Shown here piece by piece: positions 1 through 12,896 of a DNA stretch of 64,000 bases. Made by a program: the position numbers and the translations under genes. Below the pieces are notes generated by a model. It searched no databases and was not told where the DNA came from. It was given only the letters and a program-made list of their open reading frames with translations. The DNA is from Auricularia sp. M13 (lineage: Eukaryota > Basidiomycota > Agaricomycetes > Auriculariales > Auriculariaceae): positions 1,674,001 to 1,738,000 of the forward strand of contig CM073199.1 in assembly GCA_037042915.1 (NCBI GenBank), in the 5' to 3' direction. Position 1 is the stretch's first letter; each line of letters opens with the position of its first letter.

Positions 1-216
1 GCGGACGCCGGTCTCAAGAGAAATGCGCGCGTAGCACTCATCGACGGTGATGCGTCCGCGTTCGAGTTCTTGCCACGGCGCGGACTTGGTGGCGGCGCGA
101 AGAACGTCGGGAGGAACATCGCTCGTTGTCGGGGCCGACCAGTGGAGAAGGACGTCGCCGAGGTCGCAAATGAGCGCGTTGTAAGGGCTGGGCTCGGCGA
201 AGGTTTGGGGCTTCAT
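1..216 (-). CDS. HAD-superfamily hydrolase, N-terminal part (runs off window)
   Basis: Seen: an open frame of 72 codons starts at an ATG at 214-216 and continues off the window edge without a stop. Residues 16-27 read ICDLGDVLLHWS, which fits HAD motif I (DxGxV form, as in YihX/epoxide-hydrolase-N-like HAD proteins) with the first Asp as nucleophile. A cap-like helical stretch follows (WQELERGRITVDECYARIS), a pattern typical of this subgroup. Known: such proteins hydrolyse phosphate esters or haloacids in the cytosol. The true substrate cannot be inferred from 72 residues. Later HAD motifs (Lys, second Asp) lie outside the window. Confidence 0.7.
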   Translation of the reverse strand, partial: MKPQTFAEPSPYNALICDLGDVLLHWSAPTTSDVPPDVLRAATKSAPWQELERGRITVDECYARISLETGVR

Positions 217-3200
217 GAGTATAGAAGTATAGGGTAGATAGGATATTAGAGAGGTAGGGGACTTGGGGGGGTGGGAGTGCTGAGAATCAAGTCGCGTGCG
301 CCTTTTTATCGCTGCGCGGATGTTCACACGCGTGAGATCACTGACACCGGAAAGTCAATTGTGACAAAATAGTTCGTTGCACTGCTGATCGGCTCGCTTA
401 TTCTCTCCGGCTCTCACCGGTTGTCAGTCATTTTGTTGTGGGCTTGTGGGCGCAGCAGAGTCCCGGGACGGGTTCATTTCATTCAGGAAAAAGCGTCTGC
501 CGTGCTTGGCTTCTCCGGGGCCTTCTCGCGCAACTGTCTTCGGGATTCGAAGAACCCATACATATCCTTTTGACCATATATAGCGCATGCTTGCGATTCC
601 CGAGCTCGCTGATGCATCAGCCGAGAGGGCCCCGACAAGGAGGTTCCTATCGGTGCGCACCAAAGAGTCCGTGCTTGCTCCTGACGCAGATCAAACGGTC
701 GATGACCGTCCTCGGCGAGGGCCTGCGAACCAACTGCGAACCGGAGGAAGGCGGCGGGAGCTCTCGTGCAGGGCGCTAACCGCGAGCTACATCTTCAATG
801 CATCCCTGTGCGAAAAATCCACCAGCCACAGTGTCCAGGTCGCAGGCTTGGTCACTCGGCCAACATCATGGCTGTACATGCTCATGAGGGCTTATGCTCG
901 CGTAAAATACCGTACAATATTTGCCGAGAACCTACTCCAACTACATCAGGGGCTCCAGCGCTCCAAGGAATCATCGCCCACGCATCCAGATACGGTACTG
1001 CTGCGCCTGCCATCTTGCCACAGCTACAAATCTGCACGATGACGCAGGGCAGACACAAGAACATACTCGAATCGTTGGTGCACAGTGGGGCTTTCTCATG
1101 AAAATTCTGGAGCGTGCCAGCCATCATCCGGGTTTTGCGGCCGCTACTGCGTGTGAGTATGATCGGATAAATTTCACACGCTCTGGGCCACACATTCGAA
1201 TCTCGGCAAAAACAATACATACTACGGCTAGCAGATCCAATTCAGTAATACTAATACTAACCTGTCGATGTCGCCTCGACGTCGAGGACCCTGCAATACG
1301 CTAATGATGTCTTACACCGTGTCACGTGACGTGCGTTGGGCAGCTGTGTCAACCAATTGTATAGTCAAAAGTCTAATCATCTCAATTACGGAAGTTTCTA
1401 AACATTGTCTGTATGTGTATGTACATGTCAAACTGATGGTTGCGAAACGGCTGTCACTGGATACGGTTGACTTTTTGACCGACATGGCTCGCATCTCAAT
1501 TTGAATATTGGCCGCAGAAGTAGCTGAATGCTTTGAAACTTGGATATTAGCGAGGTAGTCAGGAGCTGAGAGATGCTCTCCGCAGTGAGAAAATCCGTGG
1601 GACGCGGTGGGAGTGCACGCCTTCGGTATCTCAGAAGCTTTTTGCGGGCCTGAGATCAGCCTGAAATTGTCCGAATGCCGTCGCATACTGATACTCAAGA
1701 CGCAGCTTGCCTCCTCCTCCGCCGTCCAAGAGTCTCCTTTGCAGACTTTACGGAGGAAAATAATCGTTCCAAAGTAATGATCTTGCTATGGATGCAGCTT
1801 GGAAATTGGTATCACACGGGAGCGACCTCCAAATATCTCACCCACTTTAGCGCGAAGAAAACTCTGTTATGGAATTCGCAGACGATAAGTATGATAACGT
1901 GCAAACTCGCCGACGACGCTGTACCTTGGGGCCGCAGAGATGAATGAGCTCCGGCGTGAGGTCCTCTCAAACAAGTGCGCTGGTCGATGACAATATGCAG
2001 AGCGCCCGGGGGACCGTCCGATTCACGCGCGCGGCTATTGTGAGCTTGCTACCAAGATTCTAGTTTGGCGCGCAATACTGCAAGAACTTTCCCGGCCCTA
2101 TCTCAGCTCTTTCGCCCAACAACCGCACTTCGAGAGTGCGATACGAGTCTGAGTCACACAAATCCAGGTCACATTTGCAGATTGGACACAATTGCTAGGC
2201 TGGACTTTATGGGTTTGATAAACAGAGGGGAATCCCGCCCTGGAAATGGCACCAAGGACTGCCATCAGAAAGGAAGATGCAGGTACAAGAGGGTTCACAT
2301 GGCTCGAGCCGATTGCGCAGTCATGCTGAGACCATAACGAACAACATTTGAGGCGCACAAACGCCAGGAAAGCAGGACATACGCACCCTGAGCCACTAGT
2401 TCCGTGGCAAGTGTCACCCAGTGCCCCGTTTGTCCGCGGACACGGGCTGCCAAATCCGGGCGCGCGGTTTTGATCTTCCTGATAACAAGAGAAGAAAAGC
2501 GCCGATGCAGACTGCTGGTTGTTGTCTTGCCTCAATAAAGTATCTTGAAAAGGTCACCCGAGAGTTCCATAACAGAGGGAGCGAGCAAGACGATCGTAAA
2601 AATTGGACTTCCAGCGCACCAAGGTCGGCGGGCCTCCTCAATTCCATCCTATACGGCCTGGACGTGCAACCTTGGCAATGCGTTCTACATATCGTCGCCA
2701 TCAACAATTTCTGTTGTAGCCCCGTGCGTACTCCACGCGATTCTGCGTTCCCAAGCTCAGCAGCAATTCGAACGATGTCGCATTACCGGGGGGGAAGTGC
2801 TACGCGCTGGCCGCAAAGCATTTCTGTCCCGACGCGGCGGCAGTACGGGAGGCAGTCAACGCCGCCGCCGAGTCCGCGCGGCCCAACACCAAGGAAACCC
2901 GAGCGCGCGTTCTTTGCGCATGTCCTGCCCAGACTGGCATAGAATGGCGTAGATATGGAGAAACTTTACAGCCTCCAAAGGCGTGATGGCAGCTGGAGTG
3001 GGTGAATATTTGCGATGCCGGCGAAGAATAGTAAGGTTGGGAACGATTGGGCTTGCGACCGCTCTTGCCAGAGTATACGAATGCCCAGCCATGGCTTTGG
3101 TGAGCCATCAGATGTTCACTAGAGAGATGATTGTATAGTATGTGCACAATGCGAAAGCGGAGACGACGCAGAGCAAAACGAGCCAAGAAAGTGAGTAAGA

Positions 3201-3553
3201 ACATGGCAGACGCAGAGCGGCGCAGGGGAGCGGCCAAGTATAGAGGACCGAAGACCCGCAGCACACCACGGGGAAAACGCAGGAACGATGTGGAACAGTG
3301 ACGATTGGACGTTCCAGACCAATGGCGAGGCAGAGCACAGGAGGTTGAGCGGAGTTCGGTCCGTCTCGGACGTAGCGGCTGTACAGCCCAGAACTCTGGG
3401 CGAGATGTGGCGGCCTCGACCGGTGCCGGGCTGCAATGTCTCGACCCCGACTCCACAAACGCACAAAAGGCGGGGCCTGCTGGGCGAGTTGTCTCACAAC
3501 CCCCAAGCACTCAAACTGCAATCTCCACTCAGAACCACTCTCCACTCAGCACA
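217..3553. other. Gene-poor stretch, no convincing gene
   Basis: About 3.3 kb upstream of the HAD gene and the B12D-like gene. Open frames are short, poorly biased and not joined by good splice signals. The part next to 216 should hold the HAD promoter and the last few hundred bases the promoter of the gene at 3554. One patch (about 2545-3000) has protein-like composition and is listed separately. No tRNA, rRNA or clear repeat was recognised. Confidence 0.5.
2545..3000 (+). pseudogene. Possible degraded coding relic, unknown protein
   Basis: Seen: a frame around 2796-2990 reads as a plausible protein with regularly placed Cys and helical Ala-rich segments (KCYALAAKHFCPDAAAVREA, then TRARVLCACPAQTG). 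The preceding bases 2700-2790 read similarly well in a different frame (VVAPCVLHAILRSQAQQQF). No start codon or convincing splice pair links the two. Inference: a decayed gene or an exon of an unresolved gene. Chance is a real alternative because the region is GC-rich. Confidence 0.2.
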
Positions 3554-3920
3554 ATGTCGAGCCTCATCCGCGCACGCACGGCAAGCTTCATCCGCCACTG
3601 GTATGCGCCTGAGGCCCTTCCTCTCGTCGCGATTATTAGCTTTGCCGTCTCTGGCGGCACTTGGTTTCTGTATCGCGGCATCTCGCGCCCCGACGGTGAG
3701 CCCCATCCATCCCCGCCCGTCTCTATACCGCTGTCTCACAGAGCTGGCATAGTTATTTGGACGCGTGCCAACCCTCAGCCGTGGAATGATATCAAGGAGG
3801 GCGAGACAACCAAGCTCCTCGACGGGCACCACAAGTTTGACCACGCGTTAGTACTCATGTCTATCTCATGCGCAAATGAATGCTGACAGCGCTTGCAGTT
3901 GGAGGCGTCCTCGGCTCTAA
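3554..3920 (+). CDS. B12D / NDUFA4 (MLRQ)-like mitochondrial inner-membrane protein
   Basis: Three exons, 3554-3695, 3753-3846 and 3899-3920, give 85 residues ending HAWRRPRL. The nearest upstream acceptor at 3741 would create an immediate stop, so the AG at 3752 is chosen. Residues about 20-43 form one membrane helix (ALPLVAIISFAVSGGTWFLY). The C-terminal half (PWNDIKEGETTKLLDGHHKF) is the conserved tail of the fungal B12D/NDUFA4 family. Known: this small family is associated with respiratory complex I or IV in the inner mitochondrial membrane. Length fits the family. It converges on the GH51 gene, with 290 bases between the two stops. Confidence 0.85.
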
Positions 3921-4210
3921 GCTGCTTCGCATCTCGCGCGCCAACGACACGGGCGCGTTTCTCATTGCTCGCGACGTTCTCTTGCCTGCTCTCTAATCTC
4001 GTCATCCACTGTATAATTATTCTGCATCATGTTAAATGAAGAAGTGCTCATCATGAATCTTGTTGGTGCTGGTCGTTTGAGAAAGTAAATCCACTTGCAA
4101 TTCGCTGTAAGGTTGTTGAGATCTCGCTACGTCACAAAGTTCAGCGGAGGTACAGTATGTCTAGATCTCGAACCTGTCCGCGGTTTGGAAACTACGCGTA
4201 GGGGATGTCC

Positions 4211-7200
4211 TCAAGCGTAGCTCAGGGTGAGCACCGAGAAAGCCTGTCCGGGAATGGTGAAGTTGAAGGTTCTGCTGGCCTTGAACGTCTTGGTCGACGG
4301 CGCAACGCTACTCGGCGCAGCGGCCGTGTTGGAGATGTCGAAATCAGTATGCGAGAGCGTCTCAACAGTCGCTCTGCGTTGTATGGCGAGGTCTGGGAAA
4401 ATAAGGTTGACGGACTGAGAGCTCGCGCCGTTATTGACGAGCTGAGATGAATGTCAGAAAGAGAGGATCTTGCCAGGGTGGAGCAAGATTACCTTCACAA
4501 AGATCTTCTTGGACTTGGTGTTCTGCGACGCAACCCAGAAGAGCGGGTCCTTCGGCGTTGTAGAGTCGACAGAGAGGATCCTGTTGCCCCGGTTCACAGA
4601 GAACATCTAGAACTTCGGTAAGCAGCGGTTCAGATGACTGTAGCACGAGTGCGGACCCTTTGGACGTGGTACGAGGTGCTCAGAATGACACGCGTAGCGT
4701 CGAACGAGACGAGATCAGGCGTCCACTGCGTCGAGTTGATGTGCTGCAGGAGCGGTGCATCTAGAAGCCCGATAAGTCATGAGCAAAAATATTCAGCATA
4801 TGACAGGAGGGAAATTCACAAGAGGCCGCGAAGACAAGGTCGGAGTCGCGCTCCAAGCCCGCCATGAAGACCGCCTCGCCAATCGAACCGCGAAGCGTAG
4901 GGAACGGCAGCCGCCCACACGACACAGAGCCGAAGAGGCAGCTGGCGTTCGTCGACGTCGCCGCGTACTCGCCTGCCAGTGATTGCGCTTGCGGTTAGCA
5001 CGAAGCTCGCTTAGCAAGAATGGAAGAATTTTCGAATCACCCTCGAAGCTGCGGAATGGATGAGTTGCAACCGAAACGGTCGTGCGAATTTTCAATGCCG
5101 TACATGTGTGCGCCGCTTAGCGGAAACGACGAACGGTTCTTGTATGCCTCGTTCTGACCGGCGAAATAAGCTGATCGCAACGAGTTCAGGCTGCAATCAT
5201 CAACGAAGCAGCGTGCAAGACGAACATGGCGTCTGGTACACGTGAGCATCCACTGAGAGCAGTCATATTTGAGAAATCCTGTCTTGGGAGAGCATAGAGC
5301 ACGCACCGAACTTCGCAGGAGGGTTCAAAGCAGTCTGATACGTAGTAGCGGCGATGATACCGATATCGGGGAACGCCTTGGAGATGGCGTCGTGGAACGC
5401 CGCCCAGCGGTAGCCTGTGTACGTCCCCGGCGCAGAGTTCAAGTTGTCCTGCAGCAGGTCAGAGTCAGACCATCCCTGCACGGATCGCCGCCATATCGTA
5501 CCTCGTTTCCGATCTCAATGTACTGCACGTTGAACGGCTTAGGGTGTCCGAGCTTTGCTCGCAGGGCCGCTGAATTCAGAGTTTAGTGCTGGATTGGTGT
5601 GTTTGGAATTATTGTCGAGACGCACCCCAAGAGTTCTTCGCGGGATCGCCAATGGCGAACTGAACCTGGGCTAGCGTCAGCCACAGCACGGTGTCGACAA
5701 ACAAACACAATTGGGAGATGTGGCGAAGCTCGATTATTAAGGGACATACGTACCTGGTTGACGGCGAGGTCGACGTATTGCTGCAGCTCGGCCTGTGGCA
5801 CGGACTGGCCATTCAAGCTGTAGCCTAAATGCGAATAATAAGATTAAGTACTGATGGCAGGGTTATCCCAGACGTGCCTGCGTAGACAGCCATGATGCCG
5901 ACCATGTCGAGGTCCTCGCACCATTGCAGGTACTCGAGCAGGCCGAGGCCGTCCGTGTTGAAGTAGCCTGCCAACAGACGACGACAATTATCAAATGCGC
6001 GTGGCGTCGAGCCGGAAGGAATATTGCGGCCTACCCCAGTCGCCCAGACGGCCGGGGCGGTTCACCAATCTGAAAAGAAAGTGGGTTGGCGACGGCATGT
6101 GCGACATGCAGCGCGACGTACGGTCCGACAGTCGCGGTCCAGTTCCAAAACTGCGGGATGGTCTGTCCCCTAGGAGTGCCTCAACATGCCAGCACCTGTT
6201 GCCAAGGTCAGGATAGACGCACTCGACGTTGTTCCTTAAAGAACTGGTTCAGCAAGCATGGGAGAACTCGATGCCGCACGCACCCTCCGGGGAACCTCCA
6301 AAACGATGGTTTTACATCGGCGAGCGCCTGCGCGATATCCACGCGCATACCGTTCGGGCTTCCCAGACAGTAACATCAGCACGACAGCCACCATTGACTG
6401 AAGCCGAAGACGCCACACGCACCGGTTCTTGAATGTCGGCGGGAACAGACTGAGCAGCGCAAACGCAACACTCGCGCCCTTGGCCGTAGCACCGTCCACC
6501 GTAACCCTAAAGACATTATTCCCATCGCGCGCGCCCGTCCTCGGGGTAAGTTTAACGGTGAATTGCTTCCAATCCTCCGTCAAGCCCGTAACCTTCGCCT
6601 GAGCGAACATCCTCCCGCCATTCGCACTCGCGAGGGAGACAGTCAGCGTTAGTGGGCCGCGGAAGGACTCGTTGGTGTGTTTCGCAAAGAAGGACGCGGT
6701 GTAGGTCTGCCCGGCGGCGACTTTAATCCCCCAGAAGCCGCTGTTGGCGAAGCCCACGGCGCCGCGCAGGTTGGAGGTGGAGGGCACACTGAGCAGGAGG
6801 CTGTTGGGCAGCTGCGGCGAGACGGGCGCGGTGGTGTTCACCACGCTGATCGAGGCGCTGCCTATGGCGGACCAGCCGGTTAGGGCGTCGGGCGTGCCGG
6901 GTGTCTGCCCTTGGAAGGCGCGGTTTTGCAGCTGGAGAGGGCGTTGGACATTTTTGGTGGGGGGAGGACAGGGGAGTTGGAGGAAGGACGCACGAGTTCG
7001 GCGTATAGGCCGCCGTCGCCTGAGTGGTTGATGTCCTGGAGTGAGAAGTTCAGCTCTCAAAGACCGAATATAGGCCCGCCGAACGCAGAGGTACCTCAAA
7101 CATCATGCCGAATAGCAAGGGACTGGAGGCATAGCTGCCTTGGCTCTTGATCGTCAGCGACCCCGCGGCATACGAGGCGCCGAGCAGCGCAGCAAAAACT

Positions 7201-7214
7201 GGAGAAAGATGCAT
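4211..7214 (-). CDS. GH51 alpha-L-arabinofuranosidase, secreted
   Basis: Start ATG at 7212-7214 opens a signal peptide (MHLSPVFAALLGASYAAG) followed by SLTIKSQGSYASS and LLFGMMFE, the usual GH51 N-terminus. Exons read: 7095-7214, 6994-7035, 6423-6931, 6284-6358, then many more short exons to the stop at 4211. Conserved pieces appear in order: GGLYAELLQNRAFQGQ, a carbohydrate-binding beta-sandwich (about residues 70-220), VKPSFWRFPGGNNVEGQ, NRPGRLGDWG, YFNTDGLGLLEYLQWCEDLD, and the acid/base motif YIEIGNE near 5510-5530. The C-terminal beta domain ends TIPGQAFSVLTLSYA. Known: GH51 enzymes remove arabinose side chains from arabinoxylan and pectin. Inference: extracellular plant cell-wall breakdown. 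Some middle exon joins are unresolved by eye, but no obvious break was seen. Confidence 0.88.
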
Positions 7215-7592
7215 AGTGCTGCTGGTACGATGTCCAATTCTCGTGCGCCATTATGAGGTGGCTGGCCCCTGCTGGAGCGTGGGTTTCCGTTAGAAGTACG
7301 ATGCACAAGCTGCAGGGAGGGCCATCTGCTTGATCATTGCTTCCTGCCAGGAATACACGGTGCCACAGGACCCATGCAAGAACCCAGCGGCCCGCCTGTA
7401 AAGTGGCATATACGGACCGACACTGTTCAGTGAATAATGAAGGCGCCCGAGGGAAGTCTCTTCGTGAATGTTCGCTCCAGTCAGCTGGTGCGTTCAAGGG
7501 TCCAACTCTTTGCACGGGCCGCCGGAAATGCGGTGGGTCATGGAGATGCGTACAGATTAGTGGGTGGGTTAGAATATGCATACACGTGTTGC
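7215..7592. promoter_or_regulatory. Intergenic: GH51 promoter and 3' flank of CCDC90-like gene
   Basis: 378 bases between the GH51 start and the stop of the upstream minus-strand gene, so it must hold the GH51 promoter. No unambiguous TATA box or activator site was recognised. Confidence 0.4.
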
Positions 7593-8425
7593 TCATGTCC
7601 GGAAGCGTAAATATGCAAGTAAGAGCGCGAGGCAGCCAGATACTGCATGTCTGTCAGCGGCCGATTTTGCGAACATGAGAAGACGGGAGACATACCAATG
7701 GTGACGAGATATTGAAGTGTGGTAGCCTGGCAGCGGTAAAGTCAGAAGCACTGTGATGATACGAGGAGGGAGGAGGCTCACCTTGGAGGCTTCTATGGCA
7801 GTGCGGAGGGCGGCGATCTCTGTCTCGATGCGCGTGTCGGCTTCCTTCAGCTTGACCTCTTGGACGCTCGACTCCTCGCGCATTCGTCCTGCACCGGAAC
7901 GTTTAAGACACTGGTTCTATGCCGCGCGAGGACACACCTTTTTCTAGGTTGAGGTCGAGACGGACGCCAGCCTGTGTGCGCGTAATTTCCTCGCGCAGGC
8001 GCGACTTGAGCTTCTCGATGTCGGCGAGCAGCCGGTCGTTCTCTGCGCGCAGCTGGGCGACGTCGTTCTTCTCGAGCAGCTGCAGCTCGGACTTGAGCTG
8101 GGCAAAATCGACTTTCTGTGTGTAGTGTTGCTGCGACGGGTTCAGCTGGGGGTCGTCGGCGTCGACGTCGGCGGCATACCTTCTCGTGGTCGGCCTTGGT
8201 GACCATGTTGGCCGTCATGTTGCGTGCTGCCTCCTCGATGACGGACGCCAGCGCAGACATGACGCCCTCGGCCTGCTCGCGCGACAGGCCCTCGCGCTCC
8301 AGCCGCTGCACGAAATGGTGCGTGTCGAACTGGTACTGCCCGCGGCGCAGCGACGTCGACAACGAGCGCGCGAGCACGAACGCATCGTGCGCCAGGCGGG
8401 CTGAGGAACGGACGGACGAGAGCAT
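7593..8425 (-). CDS. CCDC90/FMP32-like mitochondrial coiled-coil protein (DUF1640, MCUR1 family)
   Basis: The first in-frame ATG is at 8423-8425. An in-frame stop lies upstream with no earlier ATG. Exon 1 is 8180-8425. Four short introns follow (one is about 8118-8179) and the stop is at 7593. The N-terminus is an arginine- and serine-rich presequence (MLSSVRSSARLAHDAF). Then comes the family core: QYQFDTHHFVQRLEREGLSR, EQAEGVMSALASVI and MTANMVTKADHEK. A long coiled coil follows (LKSELQLLEKNDVAQLRAEN, IEKLKSRLREEITRTQAGVR) and a final membrane helix (VSGCLALLLAYLRF). Known: family members are inner-membrane proteins linked to the calcium uniporter or respiratory complex assembly. The exact yeast or animal counterpart is uncertain. 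Confidence 0.85.
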
Positions 8426-8894
8426 GGCGTGGGGCCCAGGGACGGGCGGCACGGGCTGGGCGACGCGCTGCTGGGTGGTGGTGACGGCTTCGGACGAGAT
8501 CGGTTCGGAGACGGACTTCGGACCCGAAATCCGAGCATCGACGCCACTCCGACCGCATTAAACGGTTATAATAAACGACTCTGTGACGCGTCTTAGGAGC
8601 TCACTGGCGTATTCTCCTTTTCCGGAAGGGGGACTGCCGGAAAGGGACAAGTTATGTAAGCCCTCCTGTGGCGACTACATAAAGGAGGACGACGCGTTTC
8701 GGGTCCCGCATCGACTCTTGTCCTCTCCCCCTCAGGTCCGTGCTTCCCCTCTCAGCTCACTCAGACCCACCGCTGACTCAGTCTCTCTCAGGTACGTCCT
8801 CCTCGACGACTAACCCGCCCCAGCGCCTGCCTCGGCATCACCTTCATTTGTCCTCGCTCCGAACTCTCTCTCGCACTCTCCAACCTCAGCCGAC
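8426..8894. promoter_or_regulatory. Divergent promoter, conserved in the inverted duplicate
   Basis: Lies between the minus-strand CCDC90-like gene and the plus-strand secreted-protein gene. The part from about 8600 is closely matched by 26369-26660 on the other strand. Shared elements are paired CCGGAA-type sites (near 8624 and 8637), a TATA-like TACATAAAGG at 8676-8685, GACGACGCGTTTCG, and a CT-rich leader just before the ATG. A GT...AG pair near 8790-8822 could be a 5' UTR intron. The CT-rich leader is typical of strongly expressed fungal genes (inference). Confidence 0.55.
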
Positions 8895-10742
8895 ATGCGC
8901 GCCTCTCTCTCCGTCCTCGTCCTCTCTCTTCCCCTCGCCCTCGCGCGCCCCATCGTCGAAAACACCAACGATAACGTCCATGTGAGTCTGCCTTTGGCTG
9001 TACCGCCAAAGACTCCCCTGACGCGCGTTCTAGGACAAGGAATCGACCAATGCGCTCGCATCCCTCGCCGCACGCGCAACTGTCAGTGAATGAGCGGTGC
9101 ACGCATACCAACCCCTAACTTCTATGCGCAGTCTGGCTTCGTGGACGCTGAGACGGTCATGAACATCTGCGCGAAGGTCCGCGCCGTCACGCAGACCGTG
9201 AGCGTCGGCATGGACCTCCTCTCGGAGTGCGACAAGGTCGTTTTTCAACATCCATGCGGCAGCAACAACGGCTCCACGGGGCCTGCGTCTCAGCCAGGTA
9301 CGCATAGGGTCCTGTCGGTGATCTCAGTGCTTAGCCGTCTCGCAGCCTCTGGCGGCGCAACTTCCGCGTCGGGATCCACTGGCAACGGCGCCTCGTCGTC
9401 TACTGGCTCGACTGCGTCATCGTCGGGCAGCTCTTCGTCCGCTGGCACGCCATCGTCGGGCACCGATGGGGACTACTCCTCGTCCCCCAGCTCGCACCAG
9501 GTTCACGCTGTACAAGGATCCCCGTCCGACTCGTCCGAGGAGCAGACCTCTGGCTCGGCCGCCGCCTCCGGCTCCGAGTCCGCGGGTACTGACGAGCCCG
9601 CTCCGTGCCCCACCGACGAGGGTGATTCGAACGGCAACTCGTCTTCCAACAGCATCTCCCCTGGAGGAATCGTTGGCGGTGTCGTCCACCTCGGCGGCGC
9701 CGCGTTCCCTGGTGTTGCGGGTGTCGCTGGGTCCGCCACGTCGGCTACGTCCGCAACCTCAGGCGTGATGGCCACCGCCCTTCCCATTGGCCAGACGGCA
9801 ACTGGCGCAGCAGGAAAGCTCCCCGGTACTGCCATCCACGTCGCAGTCGGCCAGACGGCGCAAGTCGGCAACGCGCTCAACGTCGCTGGTGGAGCCGGAA
9901 ACGCCGCCACTGGCCTTGCCTCGTCTGCCCCAGGAACCGCCACCGGCGCTGTCGGCATGACCAACGGTGTCCCCGGTCAGCTCGCTAAGGTCGCTGTTGG
10001 CGGCGCTGGCAAGTCCGCGACTGGTCTTGTTTCGTCTGCCCCCAACGCCGCCGGCGATGCTGCCGGATCGCTCCCCAAGCACGTTCTTCATGCCGCCGTC
10101 GGTGCCGGTGTAACGCAGGCTGCTGATGTTGCCGCCAACGGCATCGTCCCCGACTGCGACGACGTCTCCTCAACTGCGACTGGCGTCACGGGTGTTGTGC
10201 CCACCGCAATGGCCACCGGCGCTGCTCTCCGTGTTGCAGGCTCCGTCCTCGGCGTTCCCTCCAGCGCGACGAACCTGGTCCCTGTCCCGGGAGTGACTGG
10301 TACTGCTATGGGCGCTGCTGGTGTCGCGCAGAGTGCCGCGTTCCGCGCCCCGTCAGCCGTCCTCCACGCCGCAGTTAAAGCCACCAAGTTCGTCCCTGCC
10401 GCTGCTCTCACTCAAACTGCTACTGGCGCTGTCGGCACTGCGCAGAGCCTTGTTGTCGGTGCCCCGTCCCACGTCGTCCACGTTGCTGCAGGTGCGACCC
10501 ATTTGAGCAATTGGGTTCCCGTTGCGTCTGCGACTGGCGCCGTGGAGGGTGTGCCGTCCGACGTCACGTCTGTCGCTGCGCACGCCACGAAGGTGACCTC
10601 GTCCGTCCCGGTTTCCGCGGCTACTCAGACGGCGTCTGGCGTCGCCTCGACCGCTGAGGGAGCGTTGAAGCTGGTTCATATTGGGGCTCAGGAAGGCTCT
10701 AGCGCGTCTGCGGCGAACTCGGATAACGCTCGTGTAAACTAG
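8895..10742 (+). CDS. Secreted Ser/Ala/Gly/Val-rich repeat protein (copy 1)
   Basis: Four exons, 8895-8981, 9034-9081, 9132-9297 and 9346-10742, give 565 residues. The signal peptide is MRASLSVLVLSLPLALA. A small helical domain with three Cys follows (SGFVDAETVMNICAKVRAVT, VGMDLLSECDKVV, then PCG), then a Ser/Thr/Gly linker (about residues 105-190). The last 350 residues are degenerate repeats of about 35-40 residues built on TATGAVG...P..VVHVAVGATQ. No GPI signal or transmembrane tail is visible, and the protein ends NSDNARVN. Function unknown; a cell-wall, matrix or surface-coating role is inference from composition. A near-identical paralog in inverted orientation lies at 24523-26368, and a C-terminal relic at about 21934-22230. 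Confidence 0.8.
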
Positions 10743-11072
10743 GTCGATATCCTGTCCTGAAGTTGTTACTGTCTTTCAAATCGATGGGTTTCATTGCGCG
10801 AAATTATCTGCTGTGCATCGTGTTTGACACTACATATTCCTAGCACTCTCTTTCACCTGATCGCAGTAGTGTTCACCATGACCCTCGTACTTACATTTGC
10901 GTCTCTTCTCTCCGATCTTTTGGACAGTGCGGCAGGATTCCATTTAATTTATCATCGTCGCCGTCCGTTCCAGTTCTGTTTCTTCAGCGACGACAAACTG
11001 CTCTGACGTGCCTGGGACTTGTAAGCAGCTTCACAACGGTGTCCACTCAGTACTCAGTCCTCAGTGCCCACC
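10743..11072. other. 3' flank of secreted-protein gene
   Basis: 330 bases holding the 3' UTR and the former promoter of the AKR relic that follows. No gene seen. Confidence 0.4.
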
Positions 11073-11532
11073 ATGTCTGTCCTCCTCGCCAACTCCGTCG
11101 CTGCCTGAGGGCGACATGCGCCACCATCACCCCACGTTCCACTGAGGATGAGGTCCGCCGCTTAGTCTCAGCGTGCACCGAATATTAACCCGCGACGGTT
11201 TCTTTAGAACCAGAAAAAGATTCGTCTCGTCCTGGATGCATTGACCAAGTTCGCCAACAAGCGTGGAATCACCGTCACGCAGGTGAGTCTGGCTGCTCGC
11301 TGCCGTTCGAGATTCCTCACGAGAACTCGAGGCTGCCATCGCGTGGGTCACCGCCCCTGCCGGACTCATCGTAAGACCCTGTTTTATCCTTGGAGACATG
11401 CGCATGACTGAGGGGCTGGATAGGCATGTCAACATGACCCAAGACAATCGAGCTGCCAGGCGGGTGAGATCGCGATTTCACCAGAAGATTTGGGATTAAG
11501 ACGCCTTTATCGGAGATTTCGAAGTCCATAGA
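11073..11532 (+). pseudogene. Aldo/keto reductase relic (internal deletion)
   Basis: The ATG at 11073 opens MSVLLANSV, identical to the start of the intact AKR at 22678-24210. It then jumps straight into sequence matching that gene's last third: CTGCCTGAGGGCGACATG, ALTKFANKRGITVTQ, and a tail like the intact EIVIPPEDLK end. The middle of the enzyme is missing, including the Tyr and Lys motifs and the barrel core, about 1 kb in all. The remaining frame is also disturbed. It sits between the secreted-protein gene and TGS1, exactly where the intact AKR sits in the inverted block. Nonfunctional host gene copy. Confidence 0.8.
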
Positions 11533-11703
11533 CCATGTTTAGAGACAACAACGCGTAGACAGTCTGGACTCTTAGAAGTTAGCCATATGAGACTGGCAGA
11601 AATATGTGAGGAAGAGAGGCGGACTTTGCCGTGCGCGACCTTGGGCTCGCTTCTTCACGCTCAGCGTCACATTCAGCCGTCTACCAGCTCCGATTCTTTC
11701 ATT

Positions 11704-12830
<1,127 letters not shown>

Positions 12831-12896
12831 GCACTTGTGATATACAATCTAATACAGCACGGATTCTGGTTACTACACTCTACTCGAACATGGTTC

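Noticed and set aside
438-1101. Overlapping plus-strand frames of 110-150 residues
   Set aside because: No domain, signal peptide or consistent codon bias, and no splice links.
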